From Lachnospiraceae bacterium (GTDB lineage: Bacteria; Bacillota; Clostridia; Lachnospirales; Lachnospiraceae): a stretch of DNA of 64,000 bases. Shown piece after piece: positions 19,362 through 26,662 of this stretch. The notes under the pieces are model-generated. The model saw nothing but the letters and a program-made list of their open reading frames with translations. It was not told the origin of the DNA and searched no databases. Positions within the stretch are counted from its first letter, which is position 1; the number at the start of each line of letters is the position of its first letter. The position numbers were made by a program, and so were the translations under genes. The stretch covers positions 30,039 to 94,038 of the forward strand of contig JAFQCK010000089.1 of NCBI GenBank assembly GCA_017416465.1, in the 5' to 3' direction.

Positions 19362-20129
19362 ATGGATGAAGCTTCAAGAAATAAAATGTGGCAAGATTAT
19401 ATGGCTGGAAAGACAAGCGAAAAGCGAGATAAGATAATTTTAGAATATGCTTCATTGGTAAAGATAGTTGCAGGACGATTAAGTATTTATCTTGGATATA
19501 ATGTTGAATATGATGATTTAGTAGGATATGGAATATTTGGGCTTATTGATGCTATTGATAAATTTGATTATGGTAAAGGTGTAAAGTTTGAAACTTATGC
19601 CAGCTTAAGAATCCGAGGGGCAATCTTAGATCAGATAAGGAAGATGGATTGGATTCCACGTTCACTCAGACAAAAGCAGCGAAAAATTGATGCAGCCATA
19701 ACTAAGATTGAAAGTGAGAATGGAAGAACAGCAACTGATGAAGAGGTTGCTAAAGAGATAGGTATAGAGGTTGACGAATTGCTTACGTGGCAAGGTCAGG
19801 CTAAGGTATCAAATATAGTATCTCTTGATGAATTTATAGAGGTATCAGGTGATAAAGAAGTTGCATTTGTTAAGACAAATTCTTTTGAACAGCCAGAGCA
19901 TGTTGTTTTAAAAAATGAATTTAAAGAGCAATTAGCAGAGGCAATGGAGTCACTTACAGAAAAAGAGAAAAAGGTCATTTTATTATATTATTATGAGGAA
20001 CTTACATTAAAAGAAATTAGTTATATTTTGGAAGTTTCTGAATCAAGAATTTCACAGCTTCATACAAAGGCATTACAAAAGATGAAGGTGAAGCTTGGTG
20101 GCAATATAGATATAATGATTAATTTATAA
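19362..20129 (+). CDS. fliA: RNA polymerase sigma factor FliA/SigD (sigma-28)
   Basis: A 255-aa sigma-70-family factor for late flagellar and chemotaxis genes. Region 2 (LVGYGIFGLIDAIDKFDYGKG, quoted in part: GIFGLIDAIDKFDY; FETYASLRIRGAILDQIRK) and region 4 helix-turn-helix (EELTLKEISYILEVSESRISQ in part: LKEISYILEVSESRISQLH) are complete, and region 3 lies between. The IRGAILDQIRKMDWIPRS stretch is typical of sigma-28. A strong GGAGGGTGA precedes the ATG. Confidence 0.94.
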   Translation: MDEASRNKMWQDYMAGKTSEKRDKIILEYASLVKIVAGRLSIYLGYNVEYDDLVGYGIFGLIDAIDKFDYGKGVKFETYASLRIRGAILDQIRKMDWIPRSLRQKQRKIDAAITKIESENGRTATDEEVAKEIGIEVDELLTWQGQAKVSNIVSLDEFIEVSGDKEVAFVKTNSFEQPEHVVLKNEFKEQLAEAMESLTEKEKKVILLYYYEELTLKEISYILEVSESRISQLHTKALQKMKVKLGGNIDIMINL

Positions 20130-20144
20130 AAGGTGGGATGAGAT

Positions 20145-21734
20145 ATGAATGGATATTTCCAAATAATAAATGAAAATGATAAAACATATTTAAAGTTATA
20201 TCCCGCAACAGATAATGGAAAAAAAATCGAACTTGCTGATATAATTGAGTATTTTGAATTGATTGGTTTAAAAGACTATGATTTGATTGATGTGAACAAG
20301 AATCTTGAAAATCTTAGTGAAGAAAAGCAAATCAAAATAAAGCATAAGGCAGGTTATCCTATTAATGAGTTTATGGCAGTCAAATTATCAGATGATAAAA
20401 TGACTGCATTTGTTAAATTTTATCCACCTAGTAATGATGGTAAAAAAATTGATATAGATGAAATGAAAAGCGATTTAAGTATTGCTAAGGTTTCATATGG
20501 TTTGAATTATGATATATTAGAAGAACATCTTAATAATCCTGTGTTTTGTACAGATATTGTAATTGCAAAAGGAAAAGATGTTGTTCAGGGAAAAGATGCT
20601 TATGTAGAGTATATGTTTAATGCTGATAGAAAAGCTAAACCAAGACGTAAGGAAGATGGTTCGGTTGATTTTCATCAGTTGGATAATATTAATCATATAT
20701 GCAAAGGTGATTTGCTTGCGGTATTACATCCGGCTTATTTTGGTGAAAATGGTAGGAATGTGTTGGATGAGGTTATTAAGCCGGCAAGCGTTTCTCAAAA
20801 GTTTTTAAAATATGGTAAAAAGATAGATATATCTGAAGATAAATTACAAATTTTTTCTCAGGTAGATGGTCATGTTAGTTTACATGGTGAACAAGTATTT
20901 GTATCGGATGTATATGATGTTCCGGCAGATGTTGATAATTCAACTGGAGATATTCAATATGAAGGCAATGTTTTGGTTCATGGTAGTGTAAGAACCGGAT
21001 TTAAAATAAAAGCTTCGGGCAATGTTGAAGTTCTTGGAAGTGTTGAAGGTGCGGAGATAGTTGCAGGCGGAGATATAATTCTTCATCATGGTATACAGGG
21101 AATGGGAAAAGGATTGGTTGTAGCAAAAGGAAATATTGTTGCAAAATTTATTGAAAGTTCTAAAGTATTTGCTAATGGATATATTGAAGCGGAAGCAATA
21201 ATTCAGAGTCATGTATCTGCTACCGAAGAGATTACAATCAATGGTTCGAAAGGACATGTTATAGGTGGACATATTCGTTCAACTAAGATGATAAAAGCAA
21301 AGAATATTGGGTCAGGAATGGGAATAGCTACTATCGTTGAAGTTGGTTTTGACCCAAGTATTCAGGATGATATTAATAAAAAGAAAGAATTTGTTCAGGA
21401 AAAAACAGAAGAAGTAAAAAAATATTCACAGATGGTTGAAGTATTAAGTAAAAAGCTTAAAAATGGAACAATTACTGAGGATCAGAAGATTAATTATAAG
21501 AATCATCTTGAGAAAATTAAAACGTTAAAGCTGGAGATTGCAAAAACTCAAGAAGAATATGAGACAAAAGTTGCAAGTTTACTTAATAATGATTCGGCTT
21601 GCGTAAAAGTTGAAAGAACTATTCATTCAGGAGTACAGTTAATTATTTCAGGAGAACATTTAAATCTTCAAAGAGACGATAATTACTGTAAATATGTCAA
21701 AAAAAATGGTATGGTAGTTAGTCTTCCATTATAA
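20145..21734 (+). CDS. FapA/DUF342-domain protein
   Basis: A 529-aa protein of the DUF342 (flagellar assembly protein A) family. After an N-terminal ~150-residue domain comes a long glycine-spaced beta-solenoid (about 250-400: GNVLVHGSVRTGFKIKASGN region, SVEGAEIVAGGDIILHHGI). A coiled coil (~405-470) and a short C-terminal beta end follow. In Firmicutes it often ends motility operons or adjoins sigma factors. Function is unknown; a polymer-forming scaffold is inferred from the fold. Confidence 0.85.
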   Translation: MNGYFQIINENDKTYLKLYPATDNGKKIELADIIEYFELIGLKDYDLIDVNKNLENLSEEKQIKIKHKAGYPINEFMAVKLSDDKMTAFVKFYPPSNDGKKIDIDEMKSDLSIAKVSYGLNYDILEEHLNNPVFCTDIVIAKGKDVVQGKDAYVEYMFNADRKAKPRRKEDGSVDFHQLDNINHICKGDLLAVLHPAYFGENGRNVLDEVIKPASVSQKFLKYGKKIDISEDKLQIFSQVDGHVSLHGEQVFVSDVYDVPADVDNSTGDIQYEGNVLVHGSVRTGFKIKASGNVEVLGSVEGAEIVAGGDIILHHGIQGMGKGLVVAKGNIVAKFIESSKVFANGYIEAEAIIQSHVSATEEITINGSKGHVIGGHIRSTKMIKAKNIGSGMGIATIVEVGFDPSIQDDINKKKEFVQEKTEEVKKYSQMVEVLSKKLKNGTITEDQKINYKNHLEKIKTLKLEIAKTQEEYETKVASLLNNDSACVKVERTIHSGVQLIISGEHLNLQRDDNYCKYVKKNGMVVSLPL

Positions 21735-21762
21735 TTAAGGTTTTTATTGAACTGATTAAATG

Positions 21763-21820
21763 TAACTGTTTAGAGCAAACGAATAGTGTTTTCGAGCCTG
21801 GCTCTGAACAGTTATAATTA
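21763..21820 (+). terminator. Stem-loop after the FapA gene (GGCTCTGAACAGTT family)
   Basis: A 14-bp stem, 21763-21776 with 21801-21814 (one G-T pair), encloses a 24-nt loop and is followed by an AT-rich tract. It could terminate or process the end of the main fla/che transcript. Related right arms occur at 24512-24526 and 42870-42886. Confidence 0.55.
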
Positions 21821-21846
21821 TTTTGAAATGGAATGGAGGAATTAAA

Positions 21847-22158
21847 ATGGTTAATCCGATTGTATTTTCAGGTATGGTTCAAAGGACACAAGATATTTCA
21901 ACAATAAAGCAAAATGAGAATGCCAAACCGCAATTTGAACAGGTTTTTGTTCAACAAAAGAATCAAAAAGATGTTGTTTTAAAGCATGAGAGTGTAATAA
22001 AGAAAGATAACGCGGATAAAGAACAAAAAAAGTTTGATGCAAAAGAAAAAGGGAATGGGGAATATTTTGCTAATAATAAAAAGGGAAAACAAAATCAAAA
22101 AGATGTTGGAAAAGTTATAAAGAAAGATAATAAAGGCTCGTTTGATGTTTCGGTTTAA
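21847..22158 (+). CDS. Small hydrophilic protein, flagellar-operon tail
   Basis: A 103-aa lysine- and glutamine-rich protein with no predicted membrane segment or named domain. It opens with MVNPIVFSGMVQRTQD and ends in repeats of the type QKDV/KKDNK. ATG 21847 follows GGAGGAATTAAA; an upstream ATG at 21823 is part of the ribosome-site region. Genes with a similar NPIVFSGMVQRTQD start are, from memory, common beside FapA genes in Lachnospiraceae, but I cannot verify this here. Probably disordered. Confidence 0.7.
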   Translation: MVNPIVFSGMVQRTQDISTIKQNENAKPQFEQVFVQQKNQKDVVLKHESVIKKDNADKEQKKFDAKEKGNGEYFANNKKGKQNQKDVGKVIKKDNKGSFDVSV

Positions 22159-22183
22159 ACATTATACGTGAAAAGAGGTAGTT

Positions 22184-22924
22184 ATGTCAGGAATAGAAAT
22201 ATTTCTAATTGTTGTAGGTATGATAGCTATAGCAATAAGTTTTTTTGATGTTAAAATATTTGAGAATAAAGAAGAAGTAAATAATTTTGAAAGTAAACTT
22301 AATGATGAAATTCTTGAGCAGAAAGTAAGTGAAGCTATTGATGGAATTATCGACAGAAAGGTTGAATCAACAGAAGTAAAGATTGAGAAGATTTTAAATG
22401 AAAAGATAATGACCGTTGGAGAATATTCGGAAAATGTAATATCTGAAATTGACAAAAATCATAACGAAGTTATGTTTTTATATGGAATGCTTAATGATAA
22501 GGAAAAAGAAGTTAAGAATACTTTGATTGATATAGAAAATATAAAAAAGAGTATTAAAAAAATAGAAGTTGAAAAAGATAATGCGACAACTGAAAATTCT
22601 GAATTGATTAAAGAAGAAACTATTGTTAATAGAGCAGAAGTGACAAATAAACAAAATGTTAGAAATACAGCGAAACAGAATTTAGAAAAAAACAAATCAG
22701 GAAAAAGCATTACAAATAATAAAAATAATAAGACTAAGAATAATTCATCGTCCAAATCAGATAAATCGAATGTGTCGGTAAAGAATGATTCAAAAAAGAA
22801 CAATAATGAAAAAATACTTGAATTATACAAGCAGGGAAAAGAACCGATGGATATTGCTAAAGAATTAAAGCTTGGCATTGGTGAAGTAAGACTTGTAATT
22901 GATTTATTTAAAAACAGAACATAA
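22184..22924 (+). CDS. DUF6115-like membrane-anchored coiled-coil protein with C-terminal helix-turn-helix
   Basis: A 246-aa protein. An N-terminal membrane helix (residues 4-22) is followed by a long charged coiled coil (~30-140) and a Lys/Asn/Ser low-complexity stretch (~165-215). The C-terminal ~30 residues (ILELYKQGKEPMDIAKELKL, then IGEVRLVIDLFK) resemble a sigma-70 region-4-like helix-turn-helix. DUF6115 is my tentative family call. Membrane anchor plus HTH suggests a structural adaptor rather than a classical regulator. Confidence 0.75.
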   Translation: MSGIEIFLIVVGMIAIAISFFDVKIFENKEEVNNFESKLNDEILEQKVSEAIDGIIDRKVESTEVKIEKILNEKIMTVGEYSENVISEIDKNHNEVMFLYGMLNDKEKEVKNTLIDIENIKKSIKKIEVEKDNATTENSELIKEETIVNRAEVTNKQNVRNTAKQNLEKNKSGKSITNNKNNKTKNNSSSKSDKSNVSVKNDSKKNNNEKILELYKQGKEPMDIAKELKLGIGEVRLVIDLFKNRT

Positions 22925-22967
22925 TAAATTAAATTTAGATAAAGGTTTGAAAGGCTTGGGATAAGTA

Positions 22968-23546
22968 ATGAAATATAAGTATTTCTTAAGAGGCTTTGGA
23001 TTTGGAATATTATTTGCAACACTAATTTTAATGTGTGCATTAGCTATAAAAGAAAATATGCCTCAAAACAATAGTTCAAAAAAAGATGTTTTGTCATCGG
23101 AAGTAAAAGAGAATGAAAAAGATTCTGATACAAGTAAACAGGAAGAAACATCGACTAAAGAAGAAACAACTAGTAAGGAAGAAGAAACAACTAGTAAGGA
23201 AGAAGAAACATCATCAGATGAAGTTGAATCAACAAGTAAAGAAGAAATAACTTCAGATGAAGTTGAAACGACAAGCAAGGAAGAAGAGAGTAGTAGCGAA
23301 TCAGATAGTGATATTTCTGAAGAAACTTCAAGTGTGGAAATGGTTGTATTTACATTAAGTGGTGGAATGTCTTCTAATCAGGTTGCACAGGCACTTAAAG
23401 ATTTAGGAGTGGTTGATAGTGCGTCAGAGTTTAATAGTTATATGGAAAAGAGTGGGATTGCCAAAAGATTGAGAATCGGAGTATACCAGATTCCTAAAAA
23501 TGCAACTTATAGTGAAATTGGAAATATTCTTGTAAAGAAAAATTAG
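22968..23546 (+). CDS. Membrane-anchored Ser/Thr/Glu-repeat protein with MltG-like LysM domain
   Basis: A 192-aa protein. The N-terminal membrane helix (~8-27) leads to a ~70-residue spacer built of TSKEE-type repeats (residues ~45-115). A ~65-residue C-terminal domain (LSGGMSSNQVAQALKDLGVV, then IGVYQIPKNATYSEIGNIL) resembles the small N-terminal LysM-like domain of the endolytic transglycosylase MltG/YceG. The catalytic MltG domain is absent, so a peptidoglycan-binding or regulatory role is inferred. The DNA repeats in the spacer could change length. Confidence 0.72.
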   Translation: MKYKYFLRGFGFGILFATLILMCALAIKENMPQNNSSKKDVLSSEVKENEKDSDTSKQEETSTKEETTSKEEETTSKEEETSSDEVESTSKEEITSDEVETTSKEEESSSESDSDISEETSSVEMVVFTLSGGMSSNQVAQALKDLGVVDSASEFNSYMEKSGIAKRLRIGVYQIPKNATYSEIGNILVKKN

Positions 23547-23566
23547 TAAAAAATATAATAAAATTA

Positions 23567-23595
23567 TTGAAATCAGCATAATTGTGTGGTAAAAT
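23567..23595 (+). promoter_or_regulatory. Sigma-A promoter of rpsB-tsf
   Basis: TTGAAA (23567-23572), a 17-bp spacer and TAAAAT (23590-23595) with an upstream TGTGG. It lies just after the fla/che operon tail and upstream of rpsB, so translation genes have their own start. Confidence 0.8.
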
Positions 23596-23601
23596 ATCAA
23601 C

Positions 23602-23722
23602 GCTGTGTCGAAAAAGAGTTGGCACAAATAGCACATATGCTGATTTTTGTATTGGTGCCCATGCTCGGGGTGATACAAAAAAATGACGTATATGAAAGAA
23701 TATAACCAATGGAGGTAGAAAA
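23602..23722 (+). promoter_or_regulatory. Structured 5' leader of rpsB
   Basis: The ~120-nt leader holds a 10-nt stem with one mismatch (23621-23630 with 23650-23659) enclosing an inner GCA/TGC pairing, and an adjoining CCC/GGG hairpin (23657-23669). Ribosomal protein operons often have autoregulatory leaders bound by their product; binding by S2 is inferred. I did not match a named RNA family. Confidence 0.5.
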
Positions 23723-24463
23723 ATGAGCGTTATTTCAATGAAACAGTTATTAGAAGCAGGTGTACATTTCGGACACCAGACAAGAAGATGGAATCCTAAG
23801 ATGGCTCCATACATCTACACAGAGAGAAATGGTATCTACATCATCGACTTACAGAAGTCTGTAGGAAAAGTTGATGAAGCTTACAAAGCAATCGCTGATA
23901 TCGCAGCTGATGGTGGTACAATTCTTTTTGTAGGTACAAAGAAACAGGCTCAGGATGCAATCAAGACAGAAGCTGAAAGATGTGGTATGTACTATGTTAA
24001 CGAAAGATGGTTAGGTGGTATGCTCACAAACTTCAAGACAATCCAGAGCAGAATAGAAAGATTAAAAGCTATCGAAGCTATGGCTGAAGACGGAACATTT
24101 GATGTTCTTCCTAAGAAAGAAGTTATTGAGATTAAGAAAGAATGGGAAAAACTTGAGAAGAACCTTGGCGGTATCAAAGAAATGAAGAAGATCCCTGATG
24201 CAATTTTCGTAGTAGACCCTAAGAAAGAAAGAATCTGTATTCAGGAAGCACATTCACTTGGTATTCCACTTATCGGTATTGCAGATACAAACTGTGATCC
24301 GGAAGAACTTGATTATGTAATCCCAGGTAATGATGATGCTATCAGAGCAGTTAAATTAATCGTTTCTAAGATGGCAGATGCTGTTATCGAAGCTAATCAG
24401 GGTGAAGAAGCTGTTGCAACAGAGGCTGAAGTAGAAGTTGCTGAAGAAACAGTAGAAGCATAA
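23723..24463 (+). CDS. rpsB: 30S ribosomal protein S2
   Basis: A 246-aa S2. The N-terminal signature [23 protein letters not shown] is plainly recognisable (partly quoted: [19 protein letters not shown]), as are [25 protein letters not shown] and the C-terminal PGNDDAIRA. An acidic C-terminal tail is normal. Codon use is more biased than its neighbours, as expected of a highly expressed gene. GGAGG lies 8 bases before ATG 23723. Confidence 0.98.
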   Translation: MSVISMKQLLEAGVHFGHQTRRWNPKMAPYIYTERNGIYIIDLQKSVGKVDEAYKAIADIAADGGTILFVGTKKQAQDAIKTEAERCGMYYVNERWLGGMLTNFKTIQSRIERLKAIEAMAEDGTFDVLPKKEVIEIKKEWEKLEKNLGGIKEMKKIPDAIFVVDPKKERICIQEAHSLGIPLIGIADTNCDPEELDYVIPGNDDAIRAVKLIVSKMADAVIEANQGEEAVATEAEVEVAEETVEA

Positions 24464-24494
24464 TTTGGATATTATTGAATTTATTATATAATTG

Positions 24495-24537
24495 TTCAGA
24501 GTCAATTTTATTGGCTCTGAATAGTTTCATTTTTAAT
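24495..24537 (+). terminator. Hairpin between rpsB and tsf
   Basis: A 10-bp stem (24495-24504 with 24512-24521, one G-T pair) is followed by TAGTTTCATTTTT. It is probably a partial terminator that sets the S2:EF-Ts ratio. The right arm belongs to the GGCTCTGAAYAGTT family seen at 21801 and 42870. Confidence 0.6.
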
Positions 24538-24558
24538 ATATTTTAGGAGGTCAATGTA

Positions 24559-25659
24559 ATGGAAATTACAGCAAAGATGGTAAAAGAGCTTAGAGAAATG
24601 ACTGGTGCAGGTGTTATGGCTTGTAAGAACGCACTTGTTGAAACAGAAGGTGATTTCGATAAAGCTATTGAAGTTTTAAGAAAAAAAGGTGAAGCTACAG
24701 CAGTTAAGAAAGCAGGAAGAATTGCGGCAGAAGGTACAGTTCTTGCAGTTGTAGAAGGAAATAAAGCAGCAATCGTAGAAGTTAACTCAGAAACAGACTT
24801 CGTAGCTAAGAATGATAAGTTCAGAACATTCGTAGCTAATATCGCTGATCAGATTATTGCATCTGATGCAACAAGCGTAGAAGCTTTATCAGAAGAGAAG
24901 TTTGTAAAAGATGAGTCTAAGACAGTTAAAGAAGAATTAGTAAGCCAGATTGCAGTAATCGGAGAAAACCTTACAATCAGAAGATTTACAAAAATCAATA
25001 CTGATGGTGTAGTTGTTCCATATATTCATGCAGGTGGAAGAATCGGTGTATTAGTAGAAGCTAATGCTGAAGCTAATGATGATGTTAATGAAGCTCTTAA
25101 GAACATTGCTATGCAGATTGCAGCTCTTAATCCAAAGTATACAAGCAGAGATGAAATCTCAGCAGACGAGCTTGCTAAATTAAGAGAGATTACAATTGAT
25201 AGCGCATTAAATGATACATTTACACTTCCAATGCCAGTATTAAAAGGATTACTTGAAAAAGCAGTTAATGATAAAGTATGGTCAGATGAAGATATCGCTA
25301 TCTATGAAGAGAAGAAAGATAATATGAAATATTTACCAAACTTCCTTTCAAAAGAAGCAAAGGCTTCATTAGCAGAACTTGCTTTAGCTGACAAAGCAAC
25401 TATCGTAGAAAACAAAATCTTTACAGGTCTTGTTGATGGACGTGTTGCTAAACAGCTTAAAGAAATCTGCTTATTAGACCAGACTTATGTTAAGGCTGAA
25501 GATGGAAAACAGTCAGTTGCACAGTACATTGCCCAGGTTGCTAAGGCTACAGGTTCAGACATTACTCTTAAAGGATTTGTTCGTTACGAAACAGGCGAAG
25601 GAATCGAGAAGAAGTCTGAAGATTTCGCAGCTGAAGTTGCAAAACAGATGGGAATGTAA
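24559..25659 (+). CDS. tsf: Translation elongation factor Ts
   Basis: A 366-aa nucleotide exchange factor for EF-Tu. The N-terminal UBA-like domain (MVKELREMTGAGVMACKNAL) and the core EF-Tu contact motif EVNSETDFVAKNDKF are intact. The C-terminal part resumes at KEICLLDQTYV. It is about 60 residues longer than the usual ~300 aa; the extra sequence lies around residues 215-275, between NPKYTSRDEISADEL and the second half of the dimerisation domain. ATG 24559 has AGGAGG upstream. Confidence 0.95.
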   Translation: MEITAKMVKELREMTGAGVMACKNALVETEGDFDKAIEVLRKKGEATAVKKAGRIAAEGTVLAVVEGNKAAIVEVNSETDFVAKNDKFRTFVANIADQIIASDATSVEALSEEKFVKDESKTVKEELVSQIAVIGENLTIRRFTKINTDGVVVPYIHAGGRIGVLVEANAEANDDVNEALKNIAMQIAALNPKYTSRDEISADELAKLREITIDSALNDTFTLPMPVLKGLLEKAVNDKVWSDEDIAIYEEKKDNMKYLPNFLSKEAKASLAELALADKATIVENKIFTGLVDGRVAKQLKEICLLDQTYVKAEDGKQSVAQYIAQVAKATGSDITLKGFVRYETGEGIEKKSEDFAAEVAKQMGM

Positions 25660-25692
25660 TCCTAAAATCAATATTTAAATAAGTTGGTTGTT

Positions 25693-25740
25693 AAACCCCT
25701 TAAAACTCGTTATGTTAGCGGTTTTAAGGGGTTTTCTTTA
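25693..25740 (+). terminator. Intrinsic terminator after tsf
   Basis: A 14-bp stem AAACCCCTTAAAAC (25693-25706) with its complement at 25721-25734 and a TTTTCTTTA tail. It closes the rpsB-tsf operon and marks the left edge of the accessory island. Confidence 0.9.
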
Positions 25741-25793
25741 TCTAAAATTTAATTCCATATAATATCATAAAATATCATAACTTATCACTAAAA

Positions 25794-25840
25794 TTGGGAC
25801 CAGATTGGGACAATGCGTTGGGACTAAAATATAGTCCCAA
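25794..25840 (+). repeat. Three TTGGGAC copies and a TTGGGACTA inverted repeat
   Basis: TTGGGAC occurs at 25794, 25805 and 25818. The last copy extends into TTGGGACTA (25818-25826), which pairs with TAGTCCCAA (25832-25840). The rest of 25660-26030 holds no gene I can support. The cluster stands at the island edge and might be a recombinase or regulator site. Confidence 0.45.
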
Positions 25841-26030
25841 ATTCTTGAATATGAAAAAAATATTATATGGTTGGTGGAATGAGATTGGAGGTCAGAGGTA
25901 ATAAGAAATTCAATAGTTGTAATGTATACAGTACAGTTTTATAAGTGTTATTGTTGTACATTTAGTTTCCATATGTTACTATATGTAATAGAGTTGGTAT
26001 CATATTTAACAAAAATGAGGAATGTCAATT

Positions 26031-26213
26031 ATGAGTAAAATAATGGATGACCTAATTGGTAATGAAAAAAAGAATAGTGCTTTAAAGTTGTTGAAAATTG
26101 GAAAGTTAACTGATGATGAAATAGCAGATGGCTTGGGAATTACGATTGAAGAAGTGGAATCTCTCAAATTAAAAGAACTTCATATAGTATGTGATAAAAA
26201 ATGTAAAGTATAA
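26031..26213 (+). CDS. Small helix-turn-helix-like protein
   Basis: A 60-aa product. The central LKIGKLTDDEIADGLGITIEEVESL (quoted in part: LTDDEIADGLGITIEEVESL) has the pattern of a sigma-region-4/HTH-type helix pair. No named family is recognised. ATG 26031 is preferred over 26022 because GAGG (26017) is too close to the latter. A hairpin follows at 26231. It is probably a short accessory-island regulator or a remnant. Confidence 0.45.
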   Translation: MSKIMDDLIGNEKKNSALKLLKIGKLTDDEIADGLGITIEEVESLKLKELHIVCDKKCKV

Positions 26214-26230
26214 CAGCTAAATTTAAGTAG

Positions 26231-26275
26231 GAAAGCCTCATTAGATAGAAAAATCTGTCAGATGAGGTTTTCTTA
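26231..26275 (+). terminator. Hairpin terminator
   Basis: An 11-bp stem (26231-26241 with 26262-26272, one G-T pair) runs into TTTTCTTA. It ends the small upstream gene. Confidence 0.65.
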
Positions 26276-26310
26276 CAATAAAATTGGCTAATATAGGATC
26301 ATATGGTTCT

Positions 26311-26523
26311 ATGGTATTTATCGAAGAAATAGATAGTAAGTACGGATTTCATGATTTTTTGCTTGAAGAACTGGAAGCGTATGATGATGAGTTATTAAAA
26401 GAAAAATATAATCATTTTTTATCAGAAAAATTGGAGAAATCATTAATTGATGCAGATGAAGGCAGGGTTAAACCTGTCAAAGAAGTGTTTGATAAAATTT
26501 TAAATAAAATCAAGCAAATATAG
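26311..26523 (+). CDS. Antitoxin-like small protein, possibly a remnant
   Basis: A 70-aa acidic product (79 aa if TTG 26284 is used). The C-terminal EKSLIDADEGRVKPVKEVFD followed by a short helix has the look of type II antitoxins of the RelB/Phd style, where a DNA-binding part is followed by a toxin-wrapping DEGRVKPxxEV helix. No toxin gene lies next to it, so it may be an orphan or a remnant. Ribosome site support is weak. Confidence 0.4.
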   Translation: MVFIEEIDSKYGFHDFLLEELEAYDDELLKEKYNHFLSEKLEKSLIDADEGRVKPVKEVFDKILNKIKQI

Positions 26524-26589
26524 TTTTAGAACTTAATTGTTTTGTATGGAATGATTTTGAAAAAAATATGCAAAATAATATTGATAAAG

Positions 26590-26618
26590 TTGACAATGCT
26601 GAAATGTAAGAATATAAT
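26590..26618 (+). promoter_or_regulatory. Perfect consensus sigma-A promoter of the AbiL/RloAB-like operon
   Basis: TTGACA (26590-26595), 17-bp spacer, TATAAT (26613-26618): all 12 consensus bases match at the optimal spacing. The ATPase gene starts 45 bases downstream, so constitutive expression is likely unless a repressor acts. Confidence 0.88.
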
Positions 26619-26662
26619 ACAATTAGATTTTGTAAAAATAATGCAGAATGGAGGAAAGAAAG

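Noticed and set aside
22459-23040. 193-aa minus-strand ORF over the DUF6115-like gene
   Set aside because: Its leucine/phenylalanine/serine-rich text is the complement of Lys/Glu/Asn codons, not a membrane protein.
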